Virus record (IMG/VR): IMGVR_UViG_3300013094_000025 | Coordinates: 1 to 64,000 of that record | Direction: 5' to 3' (one strand) | Length of the DNA stretch: 64,000 nucleotides | DNA from: a virus | In this document: positions 41,160 to 50,096 of the stretch, piece after piece | How the letters are laid out: every line of letters begins with the position of its first letter | How positions within the stretch are numbered: position 1 is the first letter of the stretch | Notes under the pieces: generated by a model | Databases searched by the model: none | Told to the model about the DNA's origin: nothing | Seen by the model: only the letters and a program-made list of their open reading frames with translations | Made by a program: the position numbers and the translations under genes

Positions 41160-42050
41160 ATGACATTAACTAAAAACCTATTCGCTGAAATTACAGCATC
41201 CCTATCTAATAAGAACGAAAATATCTATAAGGATATTCTGAAGTTTGAGGCTAACAAGACTTATCTCGTTCGTCTTGTACCTAATATTAACGAGCCAAAG
41301 AAGTCTATTTACAGCTATAAGCACCACAGCTGGAAGAGTCACTCTAACGGTCAGTTTATTACCTCACTCTGTCCTAGCACTTATGGGGAGAGCTGCCCGA
41401 TTGATTCCTACGTTATGAAGACGTACAATACAGGTACTGATGAAGAGAAGAAGAAGCTTGGAGAAATCTCTCGTAAGGAGAGTTGGATGGTTAACGCTTA
41501 CGTTATTTCCGATCCTACTAACCCTGAGAATGAAGGTAAGGTTAAGGTCATTCGTTACGGTAAGGAGCTTGCTAAGATTATTGACAGTGCAATTACTGGC
41601 GATGATGCAGCTGAGTTCGGAGCAGCTAAGGTATTTGACGTTGCTAATGGTAGCACTCTTCGTATTAAGTGCGAACCTCGCACAGGTAATACTGGTAATC
41701 GTATGTCAGTAACTTATTCATCTTCTAAGTTCTTGTCTCCTTCTAAGCTCGATATCCCTGAAGAGAAGGTTGTAAGTGTACATAAGGATATTCATGATCT
41801 TGCGAAGTTTAACAAGACCAAGACTACAACTGAGCTTCAGCAGTCCCTTGATCAGCACTTCCATTGCATTGAAGATGTAAATACAACAGAAGAGGTTGAT
41901 GAAGATACTCTTCCAACACCAGTAGCTAAGATCCCTACTAAGGATGCAGCTCTTGAGTCAATCTTTGAAGGTGTTACTGAGGCTCCTAAGCCTACACCTG
42001 CTGTAGATGATACAGATGCAAAACTTAAAGAACTACTTGCTGGACTCTAA
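41160..42050 (+). CDS. 32: Single-stranded DNA-binding protein gp32
   Basis: Coats single-stranded DNA and organises the replisome. The 296-aa protein (T4: 301) has a basic N-terminus (MTLTKNLFAEI), the OB-fold core with YSYKHHSWKSHSNGQFITS and CPSTYGESCPI (probable metal site with the nearby His), and a Pro/acidic C-terminal tail ending DDTDAKLKELLAGL for partner binding. Codon use is richer in G/C than neighbours, fitting high expression. Confidence 0.93.
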   Translation: MTLTKNLFAEITASLSNKNENIYKDILKFEANKTYLVRLVPNINEPKKSIYSYKHHSWKSHSNGQFITSLCPSTYGESCPIDSYVMKTYNTGTDEEKKKLGEISRKESWMVNAYVISDPTNPENEGKVKVIRYGKELAKIIDSAITGDDAAEFGAAKVFDVANGSTLRIKCEPRTGNTGNRMSVTYSSSKFLSPSKLDIPEEKVVSVHKDIHDLAKFNKTKTTTELQQSLDQHFHCIEDVNTTEEVDEDTLPTPVAKIPTKDAALESIFEGVTEAPKPTPAVDDTDAKLKELLAGL

Positions 42051-42075
42051 AATATTAGCCACTATACTCAAATTT

Positions 42076-42909
42076 ATGCCTAGAATCAAAACTAACGCCG
42101 ATATCCCCGATATTCAGAATACTGTTGACGGGTTCCCTAAGAAGTACATCCCTAAGGTTGGTACCCGTGATGCAACGCTTCCCGTTAAGATCATCCGTAA
42201 GGATGGCACTGTTAACGAAGGCTCAGGAAAGTTTAGTATGTATACTGACCTTACATCTGAAAATAAAGGTACGAACATGAGCCGTTATCGTATCCTTATT
42301 GAAGAGGTCGTAGCAAAGGATGGTTACTTTGTTCACGAAGTTATTAAGGATCTTCTTCATGAGTGTAAGTCACGACTTAAGTCAGATAATGCTTATGTTA
42401 AGATTAAGTTTGACTACTTCCTTAAACGTCAAGCTCCTGTATCAAAGATTGAGTCTCATATGGATTACCGAGCTAATATGGAAGGTAAGCTTGTTGATGG
42501 TAAGGAGCGTTTGTACCTAACTGTACACGTCATGTATGCTTCACTCTGTCCTTGCTCTAAGGAGATCAGTGATTACGGAGCTCATAATCAACGATCAGTA
42601 GCTGACGTTACCGTTGAGCTTGATGAGTCAAAGGGTATTATGTGGATTGAAGAGATTATTGATATTGTAGAGAAGTGCTCTTCAGCTCCGATTATTAACG
42701 CTCTTAAGCGTGTTGACGAAGCTTATCAAACTGAGCTTATGTACGAGAATCCAGTCTTTGTTGAGGATATGGTTCGTAAGGTAGCTGTTGAACTTGATAA
42801 GGAGCTTGATAACCGTATTAAGGACTATTCAGTTGTCGTTAATCACTTTGAGTCAATTCATACAGCAGTAGCCGTTGCGGTTATTAATGCTGGTAGGGAG
42901 CTAAAGTAA
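42076..42909 (+). CDS. folE2: GTP cyclohydrolase I type B
   Basis: Converts GTP to 7,8-dihydroneopterin triphosphate, the entry point to 7-deazaguanines. The 277-aa protein has DIPDIQNTVDGFP at the start and the catalytic signature LCPCSKEISDYGAHNQR (C160, H170) of FolE2. ATG 42076 is chosen; in-frame codons upstream lie inside gp32. It follows gp32 by 25 nt and shares its high-expression codon use, so it is probably read from the gp32 promoter. Supplies QueD encoded at 5057-5509. Confidence 0.92.
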   Translation: MPRIKTNADIPDIQNTVDGFPKKYIPKVGTRDATLPVKIIRKDGTVNEGSGKFSMYTDLTSENKGTNMSRYRILIEEVVAKDGYFVHEVIKDLLHECKSRLKSDNAYVKIKFDYFLKRQAPVSKIESHMDYRANMEGKLVDGKERLYLTVHVMYASLCPCSKEISDYGAHNQRSVADVTVELDESKGIMWIEEIIDIVEKCSSAPIINALKRVDEAYQTELMYENPVFVEDMVRKVAVELDKELDNRIKDYSVVVNHFESIHTAVAVAVINAGRELK

Positions 42910-42913
42910 TATT

Positions 42914-43402
42914 ATGGCCGTTTCTGAAGAACAATTAGCAGCGGCTATTATGGCCAAAATTACCGGTAACAATCTTAAAAAGATTGATGAGAGTTCTCTT
43001 ACACCAGTAACCCCAGGTATGAACGCTAATAGACTCGACCCTATGAGTTTTATTAGTCGTAATGTACCTACAGGCCCTACACCTCTTGAGATTCAAGCAA
43101 TGCAGCAGGCTAATAGAGAAGCTGAAAGGTTGTACCCACTACCTCAAGCAGACCTAGCACCTATCCCTCAAATGCCTCCAACAGCACCGCCACCGAATAC
43201 TACATATAGTATACCTGCACCAGTGCCTGTATCTCAACCAGCACCTGTTACGTTGTCTGAGTCAATTCTTACTCGAGAAGATATAGTTTCTATTAGAGCT
43301 CAGCTAGAAAAAACAAATGCTACGTTAACAAAAATGTCTGGTATGTTAGGAAAAGTATTTGCATCTTTTACAGAAAAGAATAAACTCAATAATAGTGACT
43401 AG
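42914..43402 (+). CDS. Pro-rich protein of unknown function
   Basis: A 162-aa protein: helical start (EEQLAAAIMAKITGNNL), a long Pro/Ala/Thr-rich middle (about 70-118) and a helical end with ILTREDIVSIRAQLEKTNAT that may form a coiled coil. It lies 4 nt after folE2 and overlaps the gp45 start by 8 nt. Possibly a structural or adaptor protein; no family recognised. Confidence 0.55.
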   Translation: MAVSEEQLAAAIMAKITGNNLKKIDESSLTPVTPGMNANRLDPMSFISRNVPTGPTPLEIQAMQQANREAERLYPLPQADLAPIPQMPPTAPPPNTTYSIPAPVPVSQPAPVTLSESILTREDIVSIRAQLEKTNATLTKMSGMLGKVFASFTEKNKLNNSD

Positions 43403-44132
43403 TACTATTACAGTTAATAAAGAACTTTTTGTACAAAAGTTTTTACTCCCTATTAGTAAATTAGCAGATAATATATCTCTAATTCCTGAAGGTAAAGAAC
43501 TATACGCCGTTTGTTCCTCCCAGGACGGTAGTATAGTTCTACTTGCCTCTTTAACTCTAGATTTACCAATTGAGGGTATTGTCAAAATTAATTTACCTGA
43601 TGTTAAAAAATTTGTACGATTACTTGAGTGTATTGAAGATAGCTATATTGAATTAACTATTGAAGACAATCATATAAAGTATCATACACCTAGTTTTAAG
43701 TTTAACTATTATTTACTTGAAGATAGTTACATGCAGAGATGCCCAGTTAATCCTACTAAGATTAAAACTCTAAAATACGATTCAGGTTTTATATTACAAA
43801 ATATTAAATTTAATGAAATTCTTAAAGGCAGTTCTATAGCTACAGATTCAGATAAGCTTTATTTCTATACAAAAAATGATGAAGTATATGCTGAGTTAAA
43901 TGATTACGAAAGACAGAATATTAATAATCTCACTTATCTTGTAACTGATAAGTTTGTAGGTGAACCTATTAAGAATGCTCTTCCGTTAAATCTTGAAAAT
44001 GTTCGTATGCTTGCCGGTCTTAAGGCAGCTAGTATATCTGTAAAAATTAATAATACATTAAAGGTAACTCTTTTTGAGGTAACAGATCAAAATGTTAATA
44101 TAAAGTTTGTTATATCTGCACTTGTAAAATAA
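43395..44132 (+). CDS. 45: Sliding clamp gp45
   Basis: Trimeric processivity clamp for gp43 and co-activator of late transcription with gp55. The 245-aa protein (T4: 228) shows the clamp pattern: KINLPDVKKFVRLLECI, FKFNYYLLEDSYM, and LPLNLENVRMLAGLKAASIS in the C-terminal half. GTG 43395 is preferred; an upstream in-frame start would overlap the Pro-rich gene by 44 nt rather than 8. In T4 gp45, gp44 and gp62 are adjacent; here gp44 is at 58.4 kb and no gp62 was found. Confidence 0.85.
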   Translation: MTSTITVNKELFVQKFLLPISKLADNISLIPEGKELYAVCSSQDGSIVLLASLTLDLPIEGIVKINLPDVKKFVRLLECIEDSYIELTIEDNHIKYHTPSFKFNYYLLEDSYMQRCPVNPTKIKTLKYDSGFILQNIKFNEILKGSSIATDSDKLYFYTKNDEVYAELNDYERQNINNLTYLVTDKFVGEPIKNALPLNLENVRMLAGLKAASISVKINNTLKVTLFEVTDQNVNIKFVISALVK

Positions 44133-44157
44133 AGAGTATACGTATAAATTACTCTAT

Positions 44158-44508
44158 ATGTCAAACAAACTAACTACCCTAGGTTATACTCTTAAAAGAC
44201 TACGTGATAGCGGATACTACGCTCATAGACTCTTTACTGAGTATAGTGAAATAGATCCTCGAGCCTGGACAATAGTTATTGACCCAGGTGTAGCTTCTAT
44301 CTTTTGTACTTGTTATATTAATGATCCGTATATTGGAGAATCATATTTTGAATTGTTTGACGGAGGTCAGTTTATACCAGGTAGATTGAAGCTTAAGACT
44401 AGCTCTCATGAAGTGTTAGTAGAGCATCTAGTTAAGTTTGGTATTAATAATAAGGCACCAGGATACAATGAAAAAGGACAGACAGTTTCCTTACAAGGAA
44501 AAGAATAA
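44158..44508 (+). CDS. Conserved-type phage protein of unknown function
   Basis: A 116-aa protein: MSNKLTTLGYTLKRLRDSGY at the start, AWTIVIDPGVASIFCTC in the middle, then a beta-rich region. I recall similar short proteins ahead of terminase genes in marine T4-like phages but no function. TATAAATT at 44143-44150, 7 nt before the ATG, is a late-type element. Confidence 0.6.
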   Translation: MSNKLTTLGYTLKRLRDSGYYAHRLFTEYSEIDPRAWTIVIDPGVASIFCTCYINDPYIGESYFELFDGGQFIPGRLKLKTSSHEVLVEHLVKFGINNKAPGYNEKGQTVSLQGKE

Positions 44509-44518
44509 GTATCTATGT

Positions 44519-44893
44519 ATGTCTACAGACGAGCCAAATAAAAAGAAGATCTCTAAAAAAAGAACTTCTAAAAAATCTATATCTCCAAAGCTTAGTGCTA
44601 CAGATATAGAACAAGGTGTACCTATAGAGAAAAACCTACATGTTGAGGACGTAATTAAGCAAGCGTTTTTACGCTTCTACGATAATGCCTCTATTAAAGG
44701 TTCTAAGGTAAAAGATTTAGAGCATCTTGATGCTATAACTCAAGAGTATTTAGATTCATATATGATCTTAGGTTATGATATAAACGGTGAAAAGGTGTCT
44801 ATCATGCATGCTGAAAACCCACATGATAGAGATGCTTTAGTTGAACATCTTCGTACTACTCTTCTTAACTTTCTTAATCCTAACGAACGTTAA
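44519..44893 (+). CDS. Basic-headed protein of unknown function ahead of gp17
   Basis: A 124-aa protein: a Lys/Ser-rich N-terminus (NKKKISKKRTSKKSISPK), then a helical body with DVIKQAFLRFYDNASIKGSK and a C-terminal REHLRTTLLNFL-like helix (EHLRTTLLNFLNP). ATG 44519 is used; the in-frame region upstream overlaps the previous gene. Its place before gp17 recalls gp16, but the better small-terminase match is at 60877-61365. Confidence 0.55.
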   Translation: MSTDEPNKKKISKKRTSKKSISPKLSATDIEQGVPIEKNLHVEDVIKQAFLRFYDNASIKGSKVKDLEHLDAITQEYLDSYMILGYDINGEKVSIMHAENPHDRDALVEHLRTTLLNFLNPNER

Positions 44894-44915
44894 TTGGTTT
44901 AAGTACTTACCATGC

Positions 44916-44923
44916 CTTAAATA
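44916..44923 (+). promoter_or_regulatory. Late promoter octamer (CTTAAATA) of gp17
   Basis: CTTAAATA ends 7 nt before the gp17 ATG. Expected transcription start is at the start codon. Confidence 0.62.
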
Positions 44924-44929
44924 AAACGC

Positions 44930-46687
44930 ATGGAAGATGATATCATTGAAAATCCTATAGATGATAAACAGTATTATCGAGGAGATAAAAATGTACCAAA
45001 GGAAGACGCTCAATTTGAGTGGACCCCTAAGATGGTTAAGGAGATAAAAAAGTGTAAAGAGGATATTGTACATTTTGCTGAAAGTCATTTCTATATTGTA
45101 AACCTTGATAGAGGTAAAGAAAAAATTGATTTATATAAAGCTCAAAAGAGAGCTCTTAAGAGCCTAGCTGATAATAGGTTTGTTAGTGTACTAGCCTCCC
45201 GTCAGTGCGGTAAAACAACTATTACCACTATCTATGCTCTTTGGAATACTTGTTTCTATGACGATCAGAGAGTTATTATTGTAGCTAACAAAGAGAGTAC
45301 TGCTATCAATATTTTTAAACGTATTCGCATGGCCTATGAAATGCTTCCTAACTATTTAAAACCTGGTGTTAAAGAATACGGTAAAACAGGTGTAACCTTT
45401 GCGAACGGTTCTAGTATTGGTATTAGTACAACAACAAGTACAGCGGCAAGAGGTGATTCTGCTTCCATTCTTTGTATTGACGAGGCTGCCTTTATCGATC
45501 AGAACTTTATGGAGGAATTCTGGAAATCAGTTATTCCTATTATCTCTTCTGGTAAGAAAACAAAAATCTTTATGGTTAGTACTCCAAATGGCACTGGTAA
45601 TAAGTTCTATGAAATTTATTCAGGAGCTGAAAAAGGAACTAATGGATGGAAGGCTGAACGTATCGACTGGTGGGATGTTCCAGGGAGAGGAGAAAAATGG
45701 CGTAAGCAAATGGCCAATACCTTAGGTTCTGATGAAGCCTTTCAACAAGAATTCGGTAACACGTTTTTAGATCCGTATAATTCAGCTGTTGGTGCTTCTG
45801 TTATTGAGCGATTTAAAGAAAAGAAAAAGAAACCTATTTGGGATGCTGAAGAAGGTCATTATAAAGTTTATGAAGCTCCTGACCCTAATAAGCTATATGT
45901 AATCGGGGTGGACGTAGGAGAGGGTATTGGAAGAGCTGCAACAGTAGCACAAGTTTTAGATATAACTGATTTAAAAGAAATTAAACAAGTAGCTGTTTTT
46001 GGTACAAATATTATTGAACCCTATCATTACTCTAATAAACTTGTTATATTAGCTAATCAATGGGGTAACCCCCCACTGTTAGTTGAGAGAAATAATTGTG
46101 GCGGTCAAATTATAGATAATCTCTTTCATAAACATTTCTATGAAAAAATAGTTAGTTGTTCAAAACTAGCTAATACAGGCTCATTTTCTAATACTAGACA
46201 CTTAGGTATATTAAGTCATAATAATCTTAGGTTTGCTGGTGTAGCTAACATGCGTTATTGGGTTAACTTTCTTCAAGTAGTTCATATTAATGATACAGAT
46301 ACTATTCAGGAACTTGAAACGTTTATTAGGTATCCGAACGGTACATATAGAAAGAAAAATGATAATTTTTATGACGATCGAGTGATGGCTTTAGTCTGGG
46401 GGTTATTTGCCTTAGAACCTGATATATGTCAGCAATATTTTCAAGTAGATGAATTTGATGAACAAAATAAACCTTTAAAGTTATCTAAAATGTACTATGA
46501 TGAGGTAAACCCGAGCCAATTTGTTTTAGGAGAGCTATCTACAACAGGTAATGTAACTAATATAGGAGGTGAAACAACAGAAAAATATCAATCATTAATG
46601 TCCGATGTTGATATGAACAGGGCTTTAGACAAAGAAGATTATTGGGATCTATTAAATAATGGATGGACTACACTCCATAATTCATGA
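44930..46687 (+). CDS. 17: Terminase large subunit gp17
   Basis: ATP-driven packaging motor and headful nuclease. The 585-aa protein (T4: 610) has an ATPase domain with Walker A-like SRQCGKTT near 90 and Walker B ILCIDEAAFID near 180, then a RuvC/RNase H-like nuclease domain with VIGVDVGEGIGRAA near 323 (metal Asp). The N-terminus is acidic. Overlaps the next gene by 4 nt. Confidence 0.94.
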   Translation: MEDDIIENPIDDKQYYRGDKNVPKEDAQFEWTPKMVKEIKKCKEDIVHFAESHFYIVNLDRGKEKIDLYKAQKRALKSLADNRFVSVLASRQCGKTTITTIYALWNTCFYDDQRVIIVANKESTAINIFKRIRMAYEMLPNYLKPGVKEYGKTGVTFANGSSIGISTTTSTAARGDSASILCIDEAAFIDQNFMEEFWKSVIPIISSGKKTKIFMVSTPNGTGNKFYEIYSGAEKGTNGWKAERIDWWDVPGRGEKWRKQMANTLGSDEAFQQEFGNTFLDPYNSAVGASVIERFKEKKKKPIWDAEEGHYKVYEAPDPNKLYVIGVDVGEGIGRAATVAQVLDITDLKEIKQVAVFGTNIIEPYHYSNKLVILANQWGNPPLLVERNNCGGQIIDNLFHKHFYEKIVSCSKLANTGSFSNTRHLGILSHNNLRFAGVANMRYWVNFLQVVHINDTDTIQELETFIRYPNGTYRKKNDNFYDDRVMALVWGLFALEPDICQQYFQVDEFDEQNKPLKLSKMYYDEVNPSQFVLGELSTTGNVTNIGGETTEKYQSLMSDVDMNRALDKEDYWDLLNNGWTTLHNS

Positions 46688-47277
46688 CAACTTCTATTAA
46701 CCCGACTCAGCAATCTGTTTTAAACGTACCAAGTAAGGATAAGTTTTTACTTGTACTCAACCTTCCCTCTATTTTAAAACAGCAAGCACAAACTGATAGT
46801 ACTATTAGTTTAGAACCTTTAGAAATAAAAGTGTACGGGACCGTAGTACCAACTATACAAGTACCTTCTAATGAAGTTCGTTTTGGAGGACAATCTCACC
46901 ATGTATCTAGTTATAGTCGCCCAGCTTACGAGCCTTTAAATGTTAACTTTACTGTTGATAATGGATTTAAAAATTATTGGCTACTTTGGAAATGGTTAGC
47001 TCTTTTAAATGACCCTCTAGGTAGCTATTACAACGGTACACCTCTTCAAAATTTACCAAATAATACAAATATACAATCAGGCTCCATAGCAGAATATTGT
47101 ACTACGTTCTCTATTTTCGGCTTAGATGAATATAATAATCAGGTTATTGAATTTATTTATTATAATGCGTTTATAACTAATTTAGGATCTATAGAATATA
47201 GTTATAGAACACCTGAATATATTGAATCTACTGTGCAATTTCAATTCAGTCAATTGAATATCAACCTTCTAAGTTAA
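46684..47277 (+). CDS. Tail tube-fold (gp19-like) virion protein
   Basis: A 197-aa protein with VYGTVVPTIQVPSNEVRFGG, HHVSSYSRPAYEPLNVNFTV and FKNYWLLWKWLALLNDPLG, a pattern of T4 gp19-type tube proteins. It is coupled to gp17 (ATGA) and precedes the sheath. One of three tube-like proteins in the tail region besides the gp48-like one; it may be a tail terminator or minor tube protein. Confidence 0.65.
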   Translation: MTTSINPTQQSVLNVPSKDKFLLVLNLPSILKQQAQTDSTISLEPLEIKVYGTVVPTIQVPSNEVRFGGQSHHVSSYSRPAYEPLNVNFTVDNGFKNYWLLWKWLALLNDPLGSYYNGTPLQNLPNNTNIQSGSIAEYCTTFSIFGLDEYNNQVIEFIYYNAFITNLGSIEYSYRTPEYIESTVQFQFSQLNINLLS

Positions 47278-47295
47278 AAAAATAATCTGTTAGAG

Positions 47296-47303
47296 CATAA
47301 ATA
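47296..47303 (+). promoter_or_regulatory. Late promoter octamer (CATAAATA) of gp18
   Basis: Matches T4 TATAAATA at seven of eight positions; ends 12 nt before the sheath ATG. Confidence 0.6.
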
Positions 47304-47314
47304 ATAATAACAAT

Positions 47315-49453
47315 ATGGCACTTTCAATTCAATCACCCGGCGTTCAAATTATTGAAACCGACTTATCGCAGACAGTTACTCTACCAGTAGGTACTAGCGT
47401 ATATGTTGCAGGTTTCGCTTCTCAAGGTCCTACTGACGAAGTAATACAGATTACTTCGATTTCCGAATTTGAATCAATTTTCGGTACACCGACAAACGCT
47501 GCTGAGAGTTATTTTTATTATAATTGCCAAGCTGTTCTTAATTCAAGCGGGAATCTTCTAACTACACGTCTTCCATACGGTTCTGGTAACGGTTTAGGAT
47601 TTGCTGCTACATATAGTGCCCTTGTTTACCCAGTTGTTTCTGCTTCAACAGGATTTACTATTGGTTCTCCAGTTCACCAGACACTCACTCAGAGCCAGTA
47701 CTTAGCAATTCAGCAGAGTAACTTTACATGGGGTGTTACCAATCCTGCTACTGTAGGTATCGGTACTCAGAATAATGCAGTACAGATCAACGGTGGTCTT
47801 ATTGTTCTTAACGACGCTCAAACAGCTGTTGATGAATACAATCAAGGCTATTACGTAAACATTGCAGACAATACAAATTGGGGGCCAACCTCTCCTTACA
47901 CTGAAGTTATTAACGTCGTTGGTCTTTCTGCTCAAGACACTTTCCAGACAGTACCTCCTTCAAGCTTAGCTTTCACCTTAACAGCCGCTTATGGAACACA
48001 AGGTAGTTCAATATCTCAGGTTATTGAATCAGTACCAACATACAACTTTGGTAATGCTAGCTATAATGATTCTCTTGTATTAACACTCTTCAAGATTCGT
48101 AAGTCAACTTATCAACCTAACGTTCTCACATATTCGTTAGTAGAGTCTTATATCGGTTCGTTAAATTCTAATCGTACAATTAACGCTCCTACAGGAGGTG
48201 CACCTCAGTCCTTCTACTTACAGAATCTTGTTAACAATAATTCTAATAATATAGGTCTTTTTGTTAACCCAACTATTTCAACCTTTACTAATTGGACATC
48301 TCTTTCTGGTAGCATTCCAGGACAAACAGTAAGAGTTGCTACTTCAGCAGCAAATCTTTATGCTGAAGGTGTATATAATCCAACATATACAACTAACTCT
48401 GAAGTAATCGGTAGTGTCGATCAGAAGATCAGTCGTGCTCTTTCACTTGTTAGTGCACCTGAAACAACAACAGTTGATCTCGTAGTTGACGCTGGTTTAT
48501 CAACAATATTTGCAAATACCTCTGGTGCCGGTTTAGGTACAAATGGTATACAAAATAATTACTACGACGACACAATTTACGCCGATGTTGCTTCTTTAAG
48601 CTCCTACGGTACATCAACTACATTACAGAATTGGAATACAATCTTTAATATATTCAACAACTTCTGTCAAAACACTCGTAAGGATTGTATGTTTATCGCC
48701 GATCCTTTAAGGCAGATATTCGTTAACGGTGCTAATACAAAAACATTAGATAACCCTAGCAATAACTTTACATTAAACATCTATAACCCATTACAGAATT
48801 CATTAGCTAATGTTGATACAAACTACGCTGCAATTTACGGTAATTGGTTAAAAGTTTATAATGCTTTCTCAAATAACTATATTTGGGTACCAGCTTCAGG
48901 ATACGCTGCTGCTACATATGCTAATTCCGATGCTGCTTCTCAGCCCTGGTACGCTCCAGCTGGTTTAAATCGCGGACAGTTACAGAACGTAACTGACATT
49001 GCTTTTAATCCTAATCAGAAGCAACGTGATTACCTCTATACAATTAGTGTTAACCCGATTGCACTCTTCAACGGTGAAGGTTACGTATTATTTGGTCAAA
49101 AGACATTACAGGCTTTACCATCTGCTTTTGATCGTATTAACGTTCGTCGTTTATTCTTAGTACTTGAAAGAGCTACTAATAAGGCTTTAAAATACTTTGT
49201 ATTTGAGCCTAATACAGTCTTTACACGTACACGTCTCGTAAATACAATTAATCCGTTGTTTGACCTCGCTAAAAATACACAAGGCTTATACGACTACTTG
49301 GTTGTTTGCGACACTAGAAACAATCCTCCAGCTGTAATTGATAACAATCAATTAAACGTTGATATCTATATCAAACCAGTTCGTGCTGCAGAGTTTATTT
49401 TGGTAAACTTTATAGCTACAACAACAGGTCAAAACTTTAGCGAATTAATCTAA
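47315..49453 (+). CDS. 18: Tail sheath protein gp18
   Basis: Contractile sheath subunit. The 712-aa protein (T4: 659) opens IQSPGVQIIETDLSQTV and LPVGTSVYVAGFASQGP, the sheath N-terminus, and ends with the conserved domain: FDRINVRRLFLVLERATNKA, FVFEPN, then AEFILVNFIATTTGQNF. Domain III near 480-580 contains the phage-specific insertion. It is followed by the tube gene as in T4. Confidence 0.94.
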   Translation: MALSIQSPGVQIIETDLSQTVTLPVGTSVYVAGFASQGPTDEVIQITSISEFESIFGTPTNAAESYFYYNCQAVLNSSGNLLTTRLPYGSGNGLGFAATYSALVYPVVSASTGFTIGSPVHQTLTQSQYLAIQQSNFTWGVTNPATVGIGTQNNAVQINGGLIVLNDAQTAVDEYNQGYYVNIADNTNWGPTSPYTEVINVVGLSAQDTFQTVPPSSLAFTLTAAYGTQGSSISQVIESVPTYNFGNASYNDSLVLTLFKIRKSTYQPNVLTYSLVESYIGSLNSNRTINAPTGGAPQSFYLQNLVNNNSNNIGLFVNPTISTFTNWTSLSGSIPGQTVRVATSAANLYAEGVYNPTYTTNSEVIGSVDQKISRALSLVSAPETTTVDLVVDAGLSTIFANTSGAGLGTNGIQNNYYDDTIYADVASLSSYGTSTTLQNWNTIFNIFNNFCQNTRKDCMFIADPLRQIFVNGANTKTLDNPSNNFTLNIYNPLQNSLANVDTNYAAIYGNWLKVYNAFSNNYIWVPASGYAAATYANSDAASQPWYAPAGLNRGQLQNVTDIAFNPNQKQRDYLYTISVNPIALFNGEGYVLFGQKTLQALPSAFDRINVRRLFLVLERATNKALKYFVFEPNTVFTRTRLVNTINPLFDLAKNTQGLYDYLVVCDTRNNPPAVIDNNQLNVDIYIKPVRAAEFILVNFIATTTGQNFSELI

Positions 49454-49459
49454 TAAATA
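49452..49459 (+). promoter_or_regulatory. Late promoter octamer (AATAAATA) of gp19
   Basis: AATAAATA overlaps the sheath stop and ends 10 nt before the tube ATG. Confidence 0.5.
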
Positions 49460-49468
49460 TATAAAATT

Positions 49469-50065
49469 ATGTCACAAACCATCTCCGACTTCTACACATC
49501 AGTACAAGCTAACGATTTTGCAAGACAGTTTCAGTTCCGTGTAAACGGTACTTTTGCAAATATCGATTTTGCAGAATCTCAGCTTGTATACATCGAATCT
49601 GCAGCTCTTCCAGGAAGAGCTATTAACAACGTTGCAGTTCCTTTTATGGGATTAAACTTCAACGTTCCAGGTACAGCTAGTTACCCAGGTTCAGAAGGCT
49701 GGCAGGTTACTTTCCGTTGCGATCAAAATTATAATATTCGTACAGCCTTAGAAAATGCTACTATCGGTACATTCGATGATAGTTCTTCTACAGGTTCATA
49801 TAATATTGCTGGTCCTGGTAGTACTATCTCACTTGACTTACTCGGTAAATCTCTTGGTGGTCCTGATGGCCCTGTTGTTGTTCGTAGATATAATCTTATA
49901 GGTGCTTATATTGTTTCATTAGGAGATATTACATATAATCTCGGAGATAATGGAACAATTGTTACATTCCCTGCAACAATTGCTTATCAATACTGGAGAG
50001 TTAGCGCTGGTGGCGGAGCTTTAAACCCTAATACTAACTTTGCAGTAGGTAACGTTTTACCATAG
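49469..50065 (+). CDS. 19: Tail tube protein gp19
   Basis: Main tube subunit. The 198-aa protein (T4: 163) has FYTSVQANDFARQFQFRV, ESAALPGRAINNVAVPFMGL and the conserved late strand region RRYNLIGAYIVSLGDI, followed by TFPATIAYQYWRV. Directly behind the sheath, as in T4. Confidence 0.9.
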   Translation: MSQTISDFYTSVQANDFARQFQFRVNGTFANIDFAESQLVYIESAALPGRAINNVAVPFMGLNFNVPGTASYPGSEGWQVTFRCDQNYNIRTALENATIGTFDDSSSTGSYNIAGPGSTISLDLLGKSLGGPDGPVVVRRYNLIGAYIVSLGDITYNLGDNGTIVTFPATIAYQYWRVSAGGGALNPNTNFAVGNVLP

Positions 50066-50096
50066 TCTAGATTTTAGCAATAAGTAATATTGCTAT

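Noticed and set aside
42007-42075. Longer start for folE2
   Set aside because: The extension lies inside gp32 and is not like FolE2 N-termini; the family start MPRIKTNADIPD fits ATG 42076.
44519-44893. Small terminase candidate next to gp17
   Set aside because: Position fits, but the sequence lacks the gp16 layout seen in the protein at 60877-61365.
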